Below are positions 26,451 to 35,459 of a stretch of DNA of 64,000 nucleotides, piece by piece (the first letter of the stretch is position 1; every line of letters starts with the position of its first letter). A program made the position numbers and the translations under genes. The DNA comes from CAVRCA01 sp963719345 (GTDB taxonomy: Bacteria > Pseudomonadota > Alphaproteobacteria > Acetobacterales > Acetobacteraceae). The notes under the pieces are model-generated. The model was not told where the DNA came from. It saw only the letters and a program-made list of their open reading frames with translations, and did no database searches. The DNA is taken from positions 1-64,000 of the forward strand of contig CAVRCA010000009.1 of NCBI GenBank assembly GCA_963719345.1. Direction: 5' to 3'.

Positions 26451-26470
26451 TCTCCTACTCAGCCGCGACC

Positions 26471-29400
26471 CTACTCGGCCGCAACCGCAACCGGCGTCGG
26501 CTCGCGTAGCCGGGCGAGCAGCGCGCGGCGGGTCTCCTGCGCGCGGCGCCAGTTTTCCAGTTTGATCGGGCCGAATCCGCGCACGTGGTCGGGGATCTCC
26601 GCCAGCGCGGCCACCGTGTCCAGGGTGGCCGGGCCGAGTGCCGCCAGGGCGGCGCGCATATCCTCGGCGTAGGCGTCGATCATGCCACGTTCCATCCGCC
26701 GGTCCTCCTGCCAGCCGAACGGATCGAGCGCCGTGCCGCGCAACGCCTTGCCGTGGCGCAGCACGCGGAACAGCGGCAGCGCCAGCCAGCCGGGGATTGC
26801 CACCTTCCGCTTCCGGCCGGTCGCCGGATCGGTGCGGGTGATCAGCGGTGGCGCCATGTGGAACACCGGCTTTTCGGCGCCATCGTGGTCGGCCGCGGCG
26901 TGCAGACGGGCGACCTCATACTCGTCCTTGTAGCCAAGCACACGGAACCAGCCCTCGGCCGCCGCACGGGCGAGCCGGCCAGGCTTGCCGAACACGGCGG
27001 TCTCGCGGGCGACCGCCTCCCCGACCAAGGCGCGATACCGCGCCGCGTAGGCCTCGTTCTGGTAAGCCGCGAGCGAGGCGGCTCGCGTCTCGATCATCGC
27101 GTCGAGATCCTGCGGCGCGTCGGGGCGCAGATCGGCCAGGATTTCGCCGATTTTCTCCGGATGCTGGGCCAGGATGCGGCCCCACAGGAAGGCGCGGCGG
27201 TTGAGCGCCACTGCGGCACCGTTCAGCTCGATTGCCCGCAGCAGGGCGGCGCGGCTGATCGGCAGCAGCCCGCGCTGCCATGCGAGGCCGAGCATCAGCG
27301 TATTCATCGCCTGGGAATTGCCGAACAGGTGCTCAGCCAGCGCCGCCGCGTGCAGCCATGTCGGCTTTCCCGCCGGCGTCGCGCGCTCGATCGTGCGGCG
27401 GTGCAGCCCGGCATCGATCTTCAGCCGCGCGTCGCGCTTGAACCCGGCGGTCATCGCGAGATCGAGGTTGCCGATCACCGCCGCATCCGGCCGGCAGGTC
27501 TCCAGCACGCCGGCGCTGGCCGAGACGGCGAGGTCGGCGGCAACCATCAAGTCCGCCAAGCCGCGGGGGATGCGCACCACGTCAAGCTGATCCGCCTCGC
27601 CGAGTTGCACGTGCGACAGCACCGCGCCGTTCTTCTGCGCGAGACCGGTGTAGTCCAGCGTCTTGACCGTGCGCCCGTCGAGCTGCGCCGCCTGCGCGAC
27701 GATCTGCCCGGTGGTGACGATGCCGCCGCCGCCGATGCCGGCGAATACGCCGCGCCAAGCCGGCACGCGCTCTGGAACAACGGGTTCCGGCAGGCCTGCC
27801 TCGAGCCCCGCTTCCTCGGTCTGCCAGTGCGGATCGGCGGCCGGCGCGCGAGGCGGGCCGGCGACGGTGACAAAACTCGGGCAGAAGCCTTTGAGACACG
27901 AGAGGTCGACGTTGCAGCTCGTCGGATTGATGCGCCGCTTGCGGCCGAGATCGGTCTCCACCGGCTCGATCGCGATGCAGCTCGACTGCACGGAACAGTC
28001 ACCGCAGTTCTCACAGACCGCTTCGTTGATCAGCACGCTGCGGGTCGGCTGCGCCATCTTGCCGCGCTTGCGGCGCCGGCGCTTCTCGGTCGCGCACACC
28101 TGGTCGTAGATGATGACCGAAACCCCGTCCTGCTCGCGCAACCGGCGCTGGATCGCGTCGAGCGCGTCGCGCTGGTCGCGGGTCGTGCCCGGGGGCAGCG
28201 CGTCGGCCGGCGGCAGGCGGTCCGCCTCGTCGGCGACGACGGCAATGCTTCTCACCCCCTCGGCGGCGATCTGGGCGGCGATCTGCGGCACGTTAGGCGC
28301 GCCCTCGGCCGGCTGGCCGCCGGTCATCGCCACGGCGTCGTTGAACAGGATCTTAAACGTCACCCGCCCCTTGGCGGCCACCGCCTGGCGGATCGCCAGC
28401 AGACCGGAGTGCTGATACGTGCCGTCGCCCATGTTGACGAACACGTGCTTGGTGTCGGTGAACGGCGCCAGTCCGACCCACGGGACCCCTTCGCCGCCCA
28501 TGTGGGTGAAGGTGCGCGTGTAATCACCCTCCGCCAGGGCGAGGAAGTGGCAGCCGATGCCGGCGGTGGCAAAGCTGCCCTCCGGCACCTTGGTCGAGGT
28601 GCCGTGCGGGCAGCCGGCGCAGAACGCCGGGCCGCGCCGCAGCAGCCCGGCCGGGCGCTCGGCCGGGCCGGCAATCGCGGGCTCGGCGACCTCGATGCCG
28701 GCCGCACGCAGAAATCGGGCCATGCCGCCGGCGACGATCTCCGGCGTGAACTCCATCAGCGGCGTCAGCAGCTTTTCGCCCGCGAGCCCCACCTTGCCGG
28801 CGATCCCCGGGCGGCTGTCGGCCGGCAGGGAATAGAGCGCGTCGCGCGCCTGCCGCTCGACGAACGAGCGCTTTTCCTCGAGCACGAGCAGCGCGCGCTT
28901 GCCGCGGGCGAACTGTCTCAGCCCCTCGGTCTCCAGCGGCCAGGCCAGGCCGACCTTGTAGACGGCAATGCGCGGATCACCGGCGAGGCCGAGCATGGCG
29001 AGCGCATGCAAGGTGTCCATGTGCGCCTTGCCGACCGTCACCAGCCCGATCGGCGCGTCGCGACCGGCGGCGACAGAGTCGGTCGACCCCGTTCGCCCGC
29101 ACCCACGCGCCGACGGCGGGCAGGCGCTCGTCGAGCACCCGGCGCTCCAACTCGGCCCGATCGGCCGGGAAACTCATCGCGTGGTCGATGTTGAGGCCGT
29201 GCGCCGGCAACGGAACGTCGGGACGGATGAACCGGCGACCCGAGGCGACGGACACGGTCGCATGCTGTTCGACCACGTCGGCGATCGTCTTCATCGCCAC
29301 CCACAAGCCGGAGTAGCGCGACAGGGCGATGCCGGCCAAGCCGAAATCAAGGATGTCGGCGACGCCCGAGGGCGCCAGCACCGGCATCATCAGCAACTCG

Positions 29401-29909
29401 AACAACTGGTCGGTCTGATGCGGGTAGGTAGACGATTGCGCGGCGTGATCGTCGCCGGCGACCGCCAGCACGCCGCCGAGCGGGGCAGTGCCGAACATGG
29501 TCGCGCAGTGGAGCGCATCGCCGCTGCGGTCAACGCCGGGACCCTTGGCGTACCAGAGCCCGAATACCCCGTCGTGCCGCTTGCCAGGGAAAGCGTCGAT
29601 CTGCTGCGTGCCGAACAGCATGGTCGCCGCCAGATCCTCGTTGAGGCCGGGCTGGAACCGGACGTCGTGCTCGTGCAGCAGCGCCTCGCGCCGCCACAAC
29701 TCCTGGTCCATGCCGCCCAGCGGCGAGCCGCGATAGCCGGATACGAGGCCGGCGGTGTTGTGTCCCGCTGCCCGGTCGAGCTTGGATTGCTCCAGCAGCA
29801 CGCGCACCAGCGCGTGGATGCCGCTCAGCAGGATCGGCGCGTCATACTCGGTGTAGCGGCTGTCAAGGGTGAAGGCGTCAGGCCCGAGACCGATGTCCAT
29901 GTACCGCAT
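26471..29909 (-). pseudogene. Indolepyruvate ferredoxin oxidoreductase (fused), single frameshift
   Basis: About 1146 residues; oxidatively decarboxylates arylpyruvates from Phe/Tyr/Trp transamination to arylacetyl-CoA. The N-terminal alpha part runs from MRYMDIGLGPDAFTLDSRYT with YRGSPLGGMDQELW to about 29080; the rest is one frame over. The C-terminal part has the TPP site HVFVNMGDGTYQHSGLLAIR and DAVAMTGGQPAEG, a [4Fe-4S] region (INEAVCENCGDCSVQSSCIA and CNVDLSCLKGFCP), and a gamma domain FAGIGGGGIVTTGQIVAQAA. The break is a GGGG run in GAACGGGGTCGACC; with GGG the proteins join as NGSTDSVAAGRDAPIGL. Probably intact in life. Divergent from paaI. Confidence 0.85.
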
Positions 29910-30071
29910 CTCCGTCCGGAGTCCGGACATATATGATGATCTTCAAGTCTAGCCCCAAGATGCGCGAAGCGTCCTATCAATTCCGGGTCTCGGCCGGTTC
30001 CGATCGATCAGGAATTGGACGTTCGGCATCGCGAAGTGCAAAGCTCGAAGCAGGATGGAGGGACGCGCACG

Positions 30072-30536
30072 GTGAGTGGGGGCAACGAAGAACCGGCCGA
30101 CCCGCAGGCGCTTGCCGAGGCTTGCGCCCGGGCGATGCTGGCGAGTGACCGGGCCACGAACAGCCTCGGCATCCGGCTCGAACAGGTCAGTCCGGGGCGG
30201 GCGCGCATGACGATGCCGGTGAGCGAGGCGATGGTGAACGGGCACGGCATGTGCCACGGCGGCTTCATCTTCACACTTGCCGATTCGGCGTTTGCCTTCG
30301 CCTGCAACAGTTTTGGCGAGCGCGCCGTTGCCCAGCATGGCGCCATCACCTTTCTCCGCCCGGGCAAGCTCGGCATGGTTCTGGTGGCGGAAGCCGTCCA
30401 GCGGGCAAGCGAAGGGCGAACCGGGATCTACGACGTGCGCGTGACCAGCCGCGATGGCGAGGCGATCGCCGAATTCCGCGGGCAATCCCGGACGTTGGGA
30501 GAGAGGTTTTTCGGTCAGCGCTCGCCCAGCAGGTGA
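30072..30536 (+). CDS. paaI: PaaI-type hotdog acyl-CoA thioesterase
   Basis: A 154-residue hotdog thioesterase, like hydroxyphenylacetyl-CoA thioesterase PaaI, which releases CoA from ring-hydroxylated arylacetyl-CoA. Signature HGMCHGGFIFTLADSAFAFA (HGG..F.LAD) with catalytic Asp, and QHGAITFLRPGKLGMVLVAE. GTG at 30072 is the most likely start; no ATG fits the family start. No other paa genes are here, but it is divergent from the arylpyruvate oxidoreductase, whose product is an arylacetyl-CoA. Its last 22 bases overlap, tail to tail, the yjbQ gene. Confidence 0.88.
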   Translation: MSGGNEEPADPQALAEACARAMLASDRATNSLGIRLEQVSPGRARMTMPVSEAMVNGHGMCHGGFIFTLADSAFAFACNSFGERAVAQHGAITFLRPGKLGMVLVAEAVQRASEGRTGIYDVRVTSRDGEAIAEFRGQSRTLGERFFGQRSPSR

Positions 30537-30934
30537 AGCACGATGTCCCGTCGGTGCGGCGCCGCCCGGTGCTCGAACAGGTAGATGCCTTGCCAGGTGC
30601 CGAGTAGCAGTCGGCCATGCTCGATCGGGATGCCGAGCGAGGTCTGGGTGAGCGCCGTCCGCAGGTGGGCCGGCATGTCGTCCGGCCCTTCCGCGCCATG
30701 TACGTAGCCGGCGCCTTCCGGGACCAGCCGGCGGAAGAATGCCAGCAGGTCCGTCCGCACGTCCGGGTCGGCGTTTTCCTGGATCAGCAGCGACGCGGAG
30801 GTGTGCCGACAGAACACGGTCAGCAGACCGGTGCCGACGCCCTGGGCCGTCACCCACCGACGAACGTCGGCGGTAATGTCGATGAGCCAGGCTCCTCGGG
30901 TCTCTACGCTGAGATGGTGGATCGCTTGGATCAT
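30515..30934 (-). CDS. YjbQ/UPF0047 family protein
   Basis: A 139-residue YjbQ-family protein (secondary thiamine-phosphate synthase fold). Motifs: VFCRHTSASLLIQENADPDV and TQTSLGIPIEHGRLLLGTWQ then GIYLFEHR. YjbQ of E. coli has weak thiamine-phosphate synthase activity, but the true role is unsettled; a dedicated thiE is at 36461 here. Its 3' end overlaps paaI by 22 bases on the opposite strand, with both ends fully conserved. It is 60 bases downstream of tag on the same strand. Confidence 0.88.
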   Translation of the reverse strand: MIQAIHHLSVETRGAWLIDITADVRRWVTAQGVGTGLLTVFCRHTSASLLIQENADPDVRTDLLAFFRRLVPEGAGYVHGAEGPDDMPAHLRTALTQTSLGIPIEHGRLLLGTWQGIYLFEHRAAPHRRDIVLHLLGER

Positions 30935-30994
30935 GCCGGTGGCAGCCCTGTTTTTCGTTCTGAAAAGGTTGTTTGTGGAAGAAATCGCCTCTGG

Positions 30995-31565
30995 TCAGGG
31001 GCGTTGCTGGTCCGGGTGGCGAAAGCAGGTGATCAGATGGTCGTTGACCATCCCCGTGGCTTGCATGAGGGCATAGCATATGGTCGGGCCGACGAAGCGA
31101 AAACCTCGCCGACGCAACGCCCGGCTCATCGCCTCGGAGACATCGGTGGTCGCGGGCACGTCGGCTCGGGTTGATGGCCGGTTAATCACCGGCGCACCGT
31201 CCACGAAAGACCAGAGATAGCGGTCCAGGCTTCCGGCCTCTTCCATGAGCCGCAATGCGGCGCGCGCGTTGTCGCGCACCGAGGCGATCTTGAGCCGGTT
31301 GCGGATCAGGCCCGGATTGGCGAGCAGCGCCTCCAAGTCGGCATCGGTCATCCCCGCGATCTTGCCGAGATCGAACCCCGCGAAGGCCCGATGGTATTCG
31401 GCGCGACGGACCAGCACGGCGCGCCAGGAGAGGCCCGCCTGCGCGCCTTCGAGGGTCAGCATCTCGAACAGGAGCCGGTCGTCGTGGACCGGCACGCCCC
31501 ACTCGGTGTCGTGGGTACTCTTGTTCGAGCTTGCTGCCTTCGGCCCATCCACAGCGGAGGATCAT
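30995..31565 (-). pseudogene. tag: DNA-3-methyladenine glycosylase I, single frameshift
   Basis: Tag removes 3-methyladenine from alkylated DNA. The N-terminus MILRCGWAEGSKLEQEY (from ATG 31565) is in one frame, and HDTEWGVPVHDDRLLFEM to the end in the next. One extra C in GAGTACCCACGAC (family EYHDTEWG) explains the break at about 31512. With it corrected the protein has about 189 residues and all four zinc-snap ligands: Cys of RCGWA, His of YHDTEWG, and His and Cys of NDHLITCFRH. DRYLWSFVDG and RGFRFVGPTICYALMQATGM are also normal. A translation from 31552 alone would lack the first zinc ligand. A sequencing error is favoured. Confidence 0.85.
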
Positions 31566-31751
31566 GCGTCGTTGTCGCTCGCAGCGGTATGACAAACAAT
31601 CTCGCGCCGCTGGCATTCCGCTTGCCGGTCGCAACCGTCTGCTGTTTAGCTGCGTTGCGCCCTCGGGTAAATGCCAACTCGAGCGGGTCGGCTGGCGAGC
31701 GTGCCGGCCCTCGGCCCTGGATTCCTCGCTGTCTCACTTAGGGAGCAGATC

Positions 31752-32342
31752 ATGTCTCATCGTCTTACCATCGTCGCGGCCGCGCTGGCGCTGGCCGCTA
31801 GCCCCGCCTTCGCGCAAGGGGGTGGCGCAAACACCACCGGCAATGACACGGCTGCGGGTCGTAGCCCCGTGGGCGAAACCTCGAATGCCCCCATGCAACA
31901 TACTGGCACGTCCCGCCACATGATGGGTTCCAGCCACCACCGGGGTGGCCGGATGGCGCGCAACGAAAGTGGCCGGCCAAGCAGCGCCGATCGCTCGGCG
32001 GACCAGCTCAACGCCCAGCAACTCTCGGAGATCCAACAGCGCGGCGGCGGCGGCATGGGTACCGAGGGCGGCATGGGCGGAGGCAGCATGGGCCCAGGCA
32101 CCATGGGCGCCGGCAACATGGGCCCAGGCAACAGGGGTATGTCAGGCGGCCCCGGTGCGGAAGGCAGTGGCGGCATGACGGCGACGGGTGGCCCGAACGG
32201 CACAGCCGGCGCCGGCACCGCGGCAAATCCCGGCGCCGGGGCGGGCGCGGGCATGACCGGCGGCGGCCGGGAAGGTGGCGGCGGCAATGCGGGCGGCATG
32301 AGCGGCGCTGCCACGCCGGGCGCCTCGACCACGGGCCGCTAA
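31752..32342 (+). CDS. Secreted Gly/Met-rich low-complexity protein
   Basis: A 196-residue exported protein. Signal peptide MSHRLTIVAAALALAASPAF ending AFA-Q at residue 22. The mature region is hydrophilic, with HHRGGRMARNESGRPSSADR and a short helical stretch SADQLNAQQLSEIQQRG, followed by about 100 residues of Gly/Met/Ala/Pro low complexity with repeated GGSMGPGTMG-like units. No known domain. Many methionines plus His residues (HMMGSSHHRGG) could bind copper, but that is a guess. It stands alone between divergent tag (186-base gap) and a convergent membrane protein gene. Confidence 0.65.
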   Translation: MSHRLTIVAAALALAASPAFAQGGGANTTGNDTAAGRSPVGETSNAPMQHTGTSRHMMGSSHHRGGRMARNESGRPSSADRSADQLNAQQLSEIQQRGGGGMGTEGGMGGGSMGPGTMGAGNMGPGNRGMSGGPGAEGSGGMTATGGPNGTAGAGTAANPGAGAGAGMTGGGREGGGGNAGGMSGAATPGASTTGR

Positions 32343-32365
32343 CCCGCAGGCCTAGGAGTGCGAGG

Positions 32366-32392
32366 GTGGGGCCCGACAGGCTCCGCCCTTCC
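32366..32392. terminator. Possible bidirectional terminator hairpin
   Basis: GGTGGGGCC and GGCTCCGCC flank a 5-base CGACA loop and can pair over 9 positions with G-U or mismatch tolerance. It lies between the stops of the convergent Gly/Met-rich gene and small membrane protein gene, where a shared terminator is expected. There is no strong T-tract, so confidence is low. Confidence 0.35.
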
Positions 32393-32433
32393 TGCGCTGT
32401 CCCGCGAAAGAAAAGCCAGCCATGTTGCGTGCC

Positions 32434-32712
32434 TCAGGGCTGAGCGACGGGCAGCACCATCTGAAGCGCGAGCAGGAACAGCAGGACGACGAGCAGCAGC
32501 CGGATGATGCCGCCGAACAGGCGGAGCACGGCGGCGATCAGAACGACCGTCACCACGATCAGGATTATGGTCTGCAGCGGCGGCCCGACGCCGAGTTCCG
32601 TCAGCTTGCCGTGCAGCCACCGATCCGCGATCGCCAGCCATGCCCAAACCAAGTTTGCGCCGGCGATGAATAGCGCAATCAGCGCGTTGATACCCTGATT
32701 GATCCTGTCCAA
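32434..32712 (-). CDS. Small two-helix membrane protein
   Basis: A 92-residue protein with two hydrophobic segments: NALIALFIAGANLVWAWLAI (about 8-28) and a longer QTIILIVVTVVLIAAVLRLF to LLLVVLLFLLALQMVL (about 47-88). Between them is a short amphipathic loop with DRWLHGKLTELG. No family recognised with certainty; proteins like this are common near envelope genes in alphaproteobacteria. Start ATG 32712 and stop 32434; the downstream gene converges. Function unknown. Confidence 0.65.
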   Translation of the reverse strand: MDRINQGINALIALFIAGANLVWAWLAIADRWLHGKLTELGVGPPLQTIILIVVTVVLIAAVLRLFGGIIRLLLVVLLFLLALQMVLPVAQP

Positions 32713-32809
32713 TACAACCTCTCCGGTTCATGCGAAATATTTAGCTTTGCATATCCAAGTAGGCTTTCGCTCACCTGCTTGCGCCGCACAAGCCAAATGC
32801 GCCCCACGG

Positions 32810-32888
32810 GGCCAAGCCTCTGCTTGGCCGGCCCGGCGCGACGGGCGGGGTCGGTGGACGGATGCACCGGGCGCGGACTGAGAGTCCG
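32810..32888 (+). promoter_or_regulatory. Two leader hairpins upstream of the alcohol dehydrogenase
   Basis: A perfect 8-bp stem with a 4-base loop, GGCCAAGC-CTCT-GCTTGGCC (32810-32829), is followed by CGGACT-GAG-AGTCCG (about 32873-32888), 25 bases before the alcohol dehydrogenase ATG. The 200-base gap 32713-32913 otherwise holds no gene. They could be leader RNA structures or an operator; no T-tract follows, so terminators are less likely. Confidence 0.4.
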
Positions 32889-32913
32889 GGGAGATCCACT
32901 CGGGAGAGAAACA

Positions 32914-34005
32914 ATGCGGGCAGCCGTTTTCCATGCGGCCCACCAGCCGATGACCATCGAAGCCCTCGAAGTCGCCAAGCCGAAGGCGCACGAGGTGCTG
33001 CTGCGGACTGCCTTTGCCGGCCTGTGCCACAGCGACCTGCATTTTCTGGAAGGCCTCTATCCGTACCCAACTCCCTGCGTGCTGGGGCACGAGAGCTCGG
33101 CCGTCGTCGAGGCGGTCGGCGACGAGGTCACCTATGTCAAGCCGGGCGACCGGGTCATCACCTGCCTGTCGGTGTTCTGCGGCACCTGCTCCTACTGCAC
33201 CACCGGCCATCCCAACCTGTGTGACAACCCTGCGGTGAAGATGCTGCCCGGACAGGCCAAGCGGCTGTCCTGGAACGGCCAGCAGGTGAACCAGGCGTTC
33301 AACCTATCCTCGTTCGCCGAGCAGATGCTGGTGCACGAAAATGCCATCGTGAAGATCGGCCAGGACATCCCGATGGATGTGGCCGCCCTGGTCGGCTGCG
33401 GCGTGATCACCGGCGTCGGCGCGGTGTTCAAGACCGCAAAGGTCGAGCCCGGGAGCACCGTGGCGGTGTTCGGCTGCGGCGGTATCGGGCTGTCGGCGGT
33501 GAACGGCGCCGCGCTGGCCGGGGCCGAACGGGTGATTGCGGTGGATACGGTTTCCTCCAAGCTGGATGTCGCCAAGGAAATGGGCGCCACCGACACGATC
33601 AATGCGAGCAACGCCGACCCTGTCGAGGCGCTGAAGGAGATGACCGGCGGCGGCGTTCACTACTCGTTTGAGGCGGTCGGCCTCAAGCGGACCGCCGAGC
33701 AGTGTTTCGAGGCGCTCCGTCCGGGCGGAACCGCCACCATCATCGGCATGGTGCCGTATGGCATGAAGCTGGAGCTGCACGGCTACGACTTCCTGAAGGA
33801 GAAGAAGATCCAGGGCTCCTCGATGGGCAGCAACGCGTTTCGCGTCGACATGCCCCGGTTGCTGCATATGTGGCAGCAAGGCAAGCTGAAGCTGGACCAT
33901 CTGATTTCCAGTCATATCAAGCTCGACGAGATCAACGAGGGCTACGCCAAGCTGAAGGGCGGCTCCGTCCTGCGCCAGCTCATCAACTTCGGCGCCGCGG
34001 CTTAG
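32914..34005 (+). CDS. Zinc-dependent alcohol dehydrogenase (class III-like MDR)
   Basis: A 363-residue medium-chain dehydrogenase. Catalytic zinc ligands: FAGLCHSDLHFLEG (Cys), LGHESSAVVEAVGDEV (His-Glu), and Cys in LVGCGVITGVGAVF. The structural zinc lobe is CLSVFCGTCSYCTTGHPNLC (four Cys). The Rossmann motif is VAVFGCGGIGLSAVNGAALA with Asp in IAVDTVSSKL, indicating NAD. The form resembles the formaldehyde/mycothiol- and NDMA-type ADH branch; the substrate is not determinable. ATG 32914 follows GGGAGAG. A leader with two hairpins precedes it. Confidence 0.9.
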   Translation: MRAAVFHAAHQPMTIEALEVAKPKAHEVLLRTAFAGLCHSDLHFLEGLYPYPTPCVLGHESSAVVEAVGDEVTYVKPGDRVITCLSVFCGTCSYCTTGHPNLCDNPAVKMLPGQAKRLSWNGQQVNQAFNLSSFAEQMLVHENAIVKIGQDIPMDVAALVGCGVITGVGAVFKTAKVEPGSTVAVFGCGGIGLSAVNGAALAGAERVIAVDTVSSKLDVAKEMGATDTINASNADPVEALKEMTGGGVHYSFEAVGLKRTAEQCFEALRPGGTATIIGMVPYGMKLELHGYDFLKEKKIQGSSMGSNAFRVDMPRLLHMWQQGKLKLDHLISSHIKLDEINEGYAKLKGGSVLRQLINFGAAA

Positions 34006-34011
34006 CTCCTG

Positions 34012-34119
34012 CCCGTCATTGCCGCTCCCGGACTTGATCCGGGGGTTGGCCCGGCATCCATGCGGCCCGCTCGGCAGAACTGAGGAATGGATGCCCGGAA
34101 CAAGTCCGCGCATGACGGG
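34012..34119. repeat. Dispersed palindromic repeat, type B
   Basis: An element bounded by CCCGTCAT at 34012-34019 and ATGACGGG at 34112-34119 (perfect inverted ends), with internal GGACTTGATCCGGGGGTTGG and GGAACAAGTCCGCGCATGAC. The same architecture is seen at 43916-43995. This GTCAT-TGCCGG-CTTGA-CCGG type is a common intergenic repeat in alphaproteobacteria. It sits between the alcohol dehydrogenase stop and the TPP riboswitch. Confidence 0.75.
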
Positions 34120-34183
34120 TTGGGTGATTGATCGCCTCGGGCAGGGGCTTGCCGACCGGCCCCACGACGGCCCATATAGACAG

Positions 34184-34271
34184 TGGCTGGGGTGTCGGCT
34201 CGCGGGTGTCCTGCGGGCGCGGCTGAGATCATACCCACTGAACCTGCCTGGGTCATGCCAGCGAAGGGAGC
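34184..34271 (+). promoter_or_regulatory. TPP riboswitch (THI element)
   Basis: The sequence has the conserved THI-box blocks in order: GGGGTGTCGGCTC (P1/P2 strand), GGCTGAGATCATACCC (pyrimidine-binding helix, CUGAGA core), TGAACCTGCCTGGGT and ATGCCAGCGAAGGGAGCC (closing strand). It binds thiamine diphosphate and lowers expression when thiamine is plentiful. It lies directly upstream of thiO-thiS-thiG-thiE, the expected target. The region after it (34272-34325) probably forms the expression platform; in GC-rich proteobacteria this usually masks the ribosome-binding site. Confidence 0.95.
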
Positions 34272-34325
34272 CCTGCGATCCACGCCCACCCTCCTCCATC
34301 AGTTCGGTCACCGGAGCGCCCGGGC

Positions 34326-35459
34326 CTGCGGGTCGCGATCGTCGGCGCGGGTGCGATCGGCCTGTCGATCGGCTGGCGGCTGGCGCAGGCGGGATGCACG
34401 GTCGACGTGTTTGATCGCGATGCGGCTGGTCATGGCGCCACCTGGGCTGCCGCCGGGATGCTTGCCGCCGGGATCGAGGCGGAACCTGGTGAAGCCGCAC
34501 TCACGGAGCTGAATCGGCGTAGCCAGGTTCTTTGGCCGGAGTTCGCTGCCGAGCTGCGGGCGGCGTCCGGCATCGACGTAGCGCTCCGTCGGGAAGGTAC
34601 GCTCTGGGTCGCGCTGACCCGCGATGACGCCGCGCAACTCCGCTTCCACTACGACTTCCAGCGCGGGCTCGGCATCCGTCTGGAGTGGTTGTCCGGGGCG
34701 GAGGCGCGTCGCCGCGAGCCGCACCTGCACCCGAACGCGCCGGCTGCCGTGTTCAGCCCGGACGATCATCAGGTCGACAACCGCCTGCTCGCCGAGGCGC
34801 TGCCGATCGCCTTGCGCGCGGCGGGCGGCCGTCTGCACGAGCGGGTGGCGGTGAGCGCGCTCGATCTCGCGGGCGGCCGCGTTCTCGGGGTGCGGCTCGG
34901 CGAGCGCCGGCTTGCGGCCGATGTGGTGGTGCTGGCCGCGGGCGCGTGGTCGCCCTTGCTTGCCGGCCTGCCCGATGCGGCCCGCCCGCCGGTCCGGCCG
35001 GTGAAGGGACAGATGCTGGCACTCGGCATGGAGCCGGGCGTGCCACTGCTCCGGCATGTCGTCTGGACCGCCCGGAGCTATCTGGTGCCGCGCCGGGACG
35101 GCCGGCTGATCGTCGGCGCGACCACCGAGGAACGCGGCTTCGACCCGCGCCTCACCGCTGGCGGCATGCTCAGTCTGCTGGAGGGCGCTTGGCGCGCGGT
35201 GCCCGGCATCGAGGAACTGCCGATCCTGGAAAGCTGGGCCGGGTTCCGCCCCGGTTCGCGCGACGACGCCCCGGTGCTCGGGGAAAGCGGGGTCGAGGGA
35301 CTGGTGCTCGCCACCGGCCACCATCGCAACGGTATTTTGCTTACCCCGGTCACGGCCGACACGGTCAGCCGCACCATCCTGACCGGCGAAACCGATCCGG
35401 CAATCCGTGATTTCGGCTTGTCCCGTTTCGCCCTCCAGGCCATCGAGGAGCCTGCATGA
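34326..35459 (+). CDS. thiO: Glycine oxidase ThiO
   Basis: About 377 residues; FAD-dependent oxidation of glycine to iminoglycine for the thiazole ring of thiamine. The N-terminal FAD motif is LRVAIVGAGAIGLSIGWRLA, then DRDAAGHGATWAAAGMLAAG, RPVKGQMLALG and GFRPGSRDDAPVLGES with LATGHHRNGILLTPVTADTV, all typical. The start is odd: no ATG, GTG or TTG lies in frame before the FAD motif. The only in-frame candidate nearby is CTG at 34326; the first GTG (34407) would delete the dinucleotide fold. Either a rare CTG start or a one-base error upstream. The stop overlaps thiS (ATGA). Confidence 0.88.
   Translation: MRVAIVGAGAIGLSIGWRLAQAGCTVDVFDRDAAGHGATWAAAGMLAAGIEAEPGEAALTELNRRSQVLWPEFAAELRAASGIDVALRREGTLWVALTRDDAAQLRFHYDFQRGLGIRLEWLSGAEARRREPHLHPNAPAAVFSPDDHQVDNRLLAEALPIALRAAGGRLHERVAVSALDLAGGRVLGVRLGERRLAADVVVLAAGAWSPLLAGLPDAARPPVRPVKGQMLALGMEPGVPLLRHVVWTARSYLVPRRDGRLIVGATTEERGFDPRLTAGGMLSLLEGAWRAVPGIEELPILESWAGFRPGSRDDAPVLGESGVEGLVLATGHHRNGILLTPVTADTVSRTILTGETDPAIRDFGLSRFALQAIEEPA

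Noticed and set aside
26585..29194. Long plus-strand open frame of 869 codons
   Set aside because: Antisense to the indolepyruvate oxidoreductase; Arg/His-rich composition of a GC-rich shadow frame and no family motifs.
34255..34414. ATG at 34255 as the thiO start
   Set aside because: It lies inside the riboswitch and in a different frame from the FAD-binding motif.
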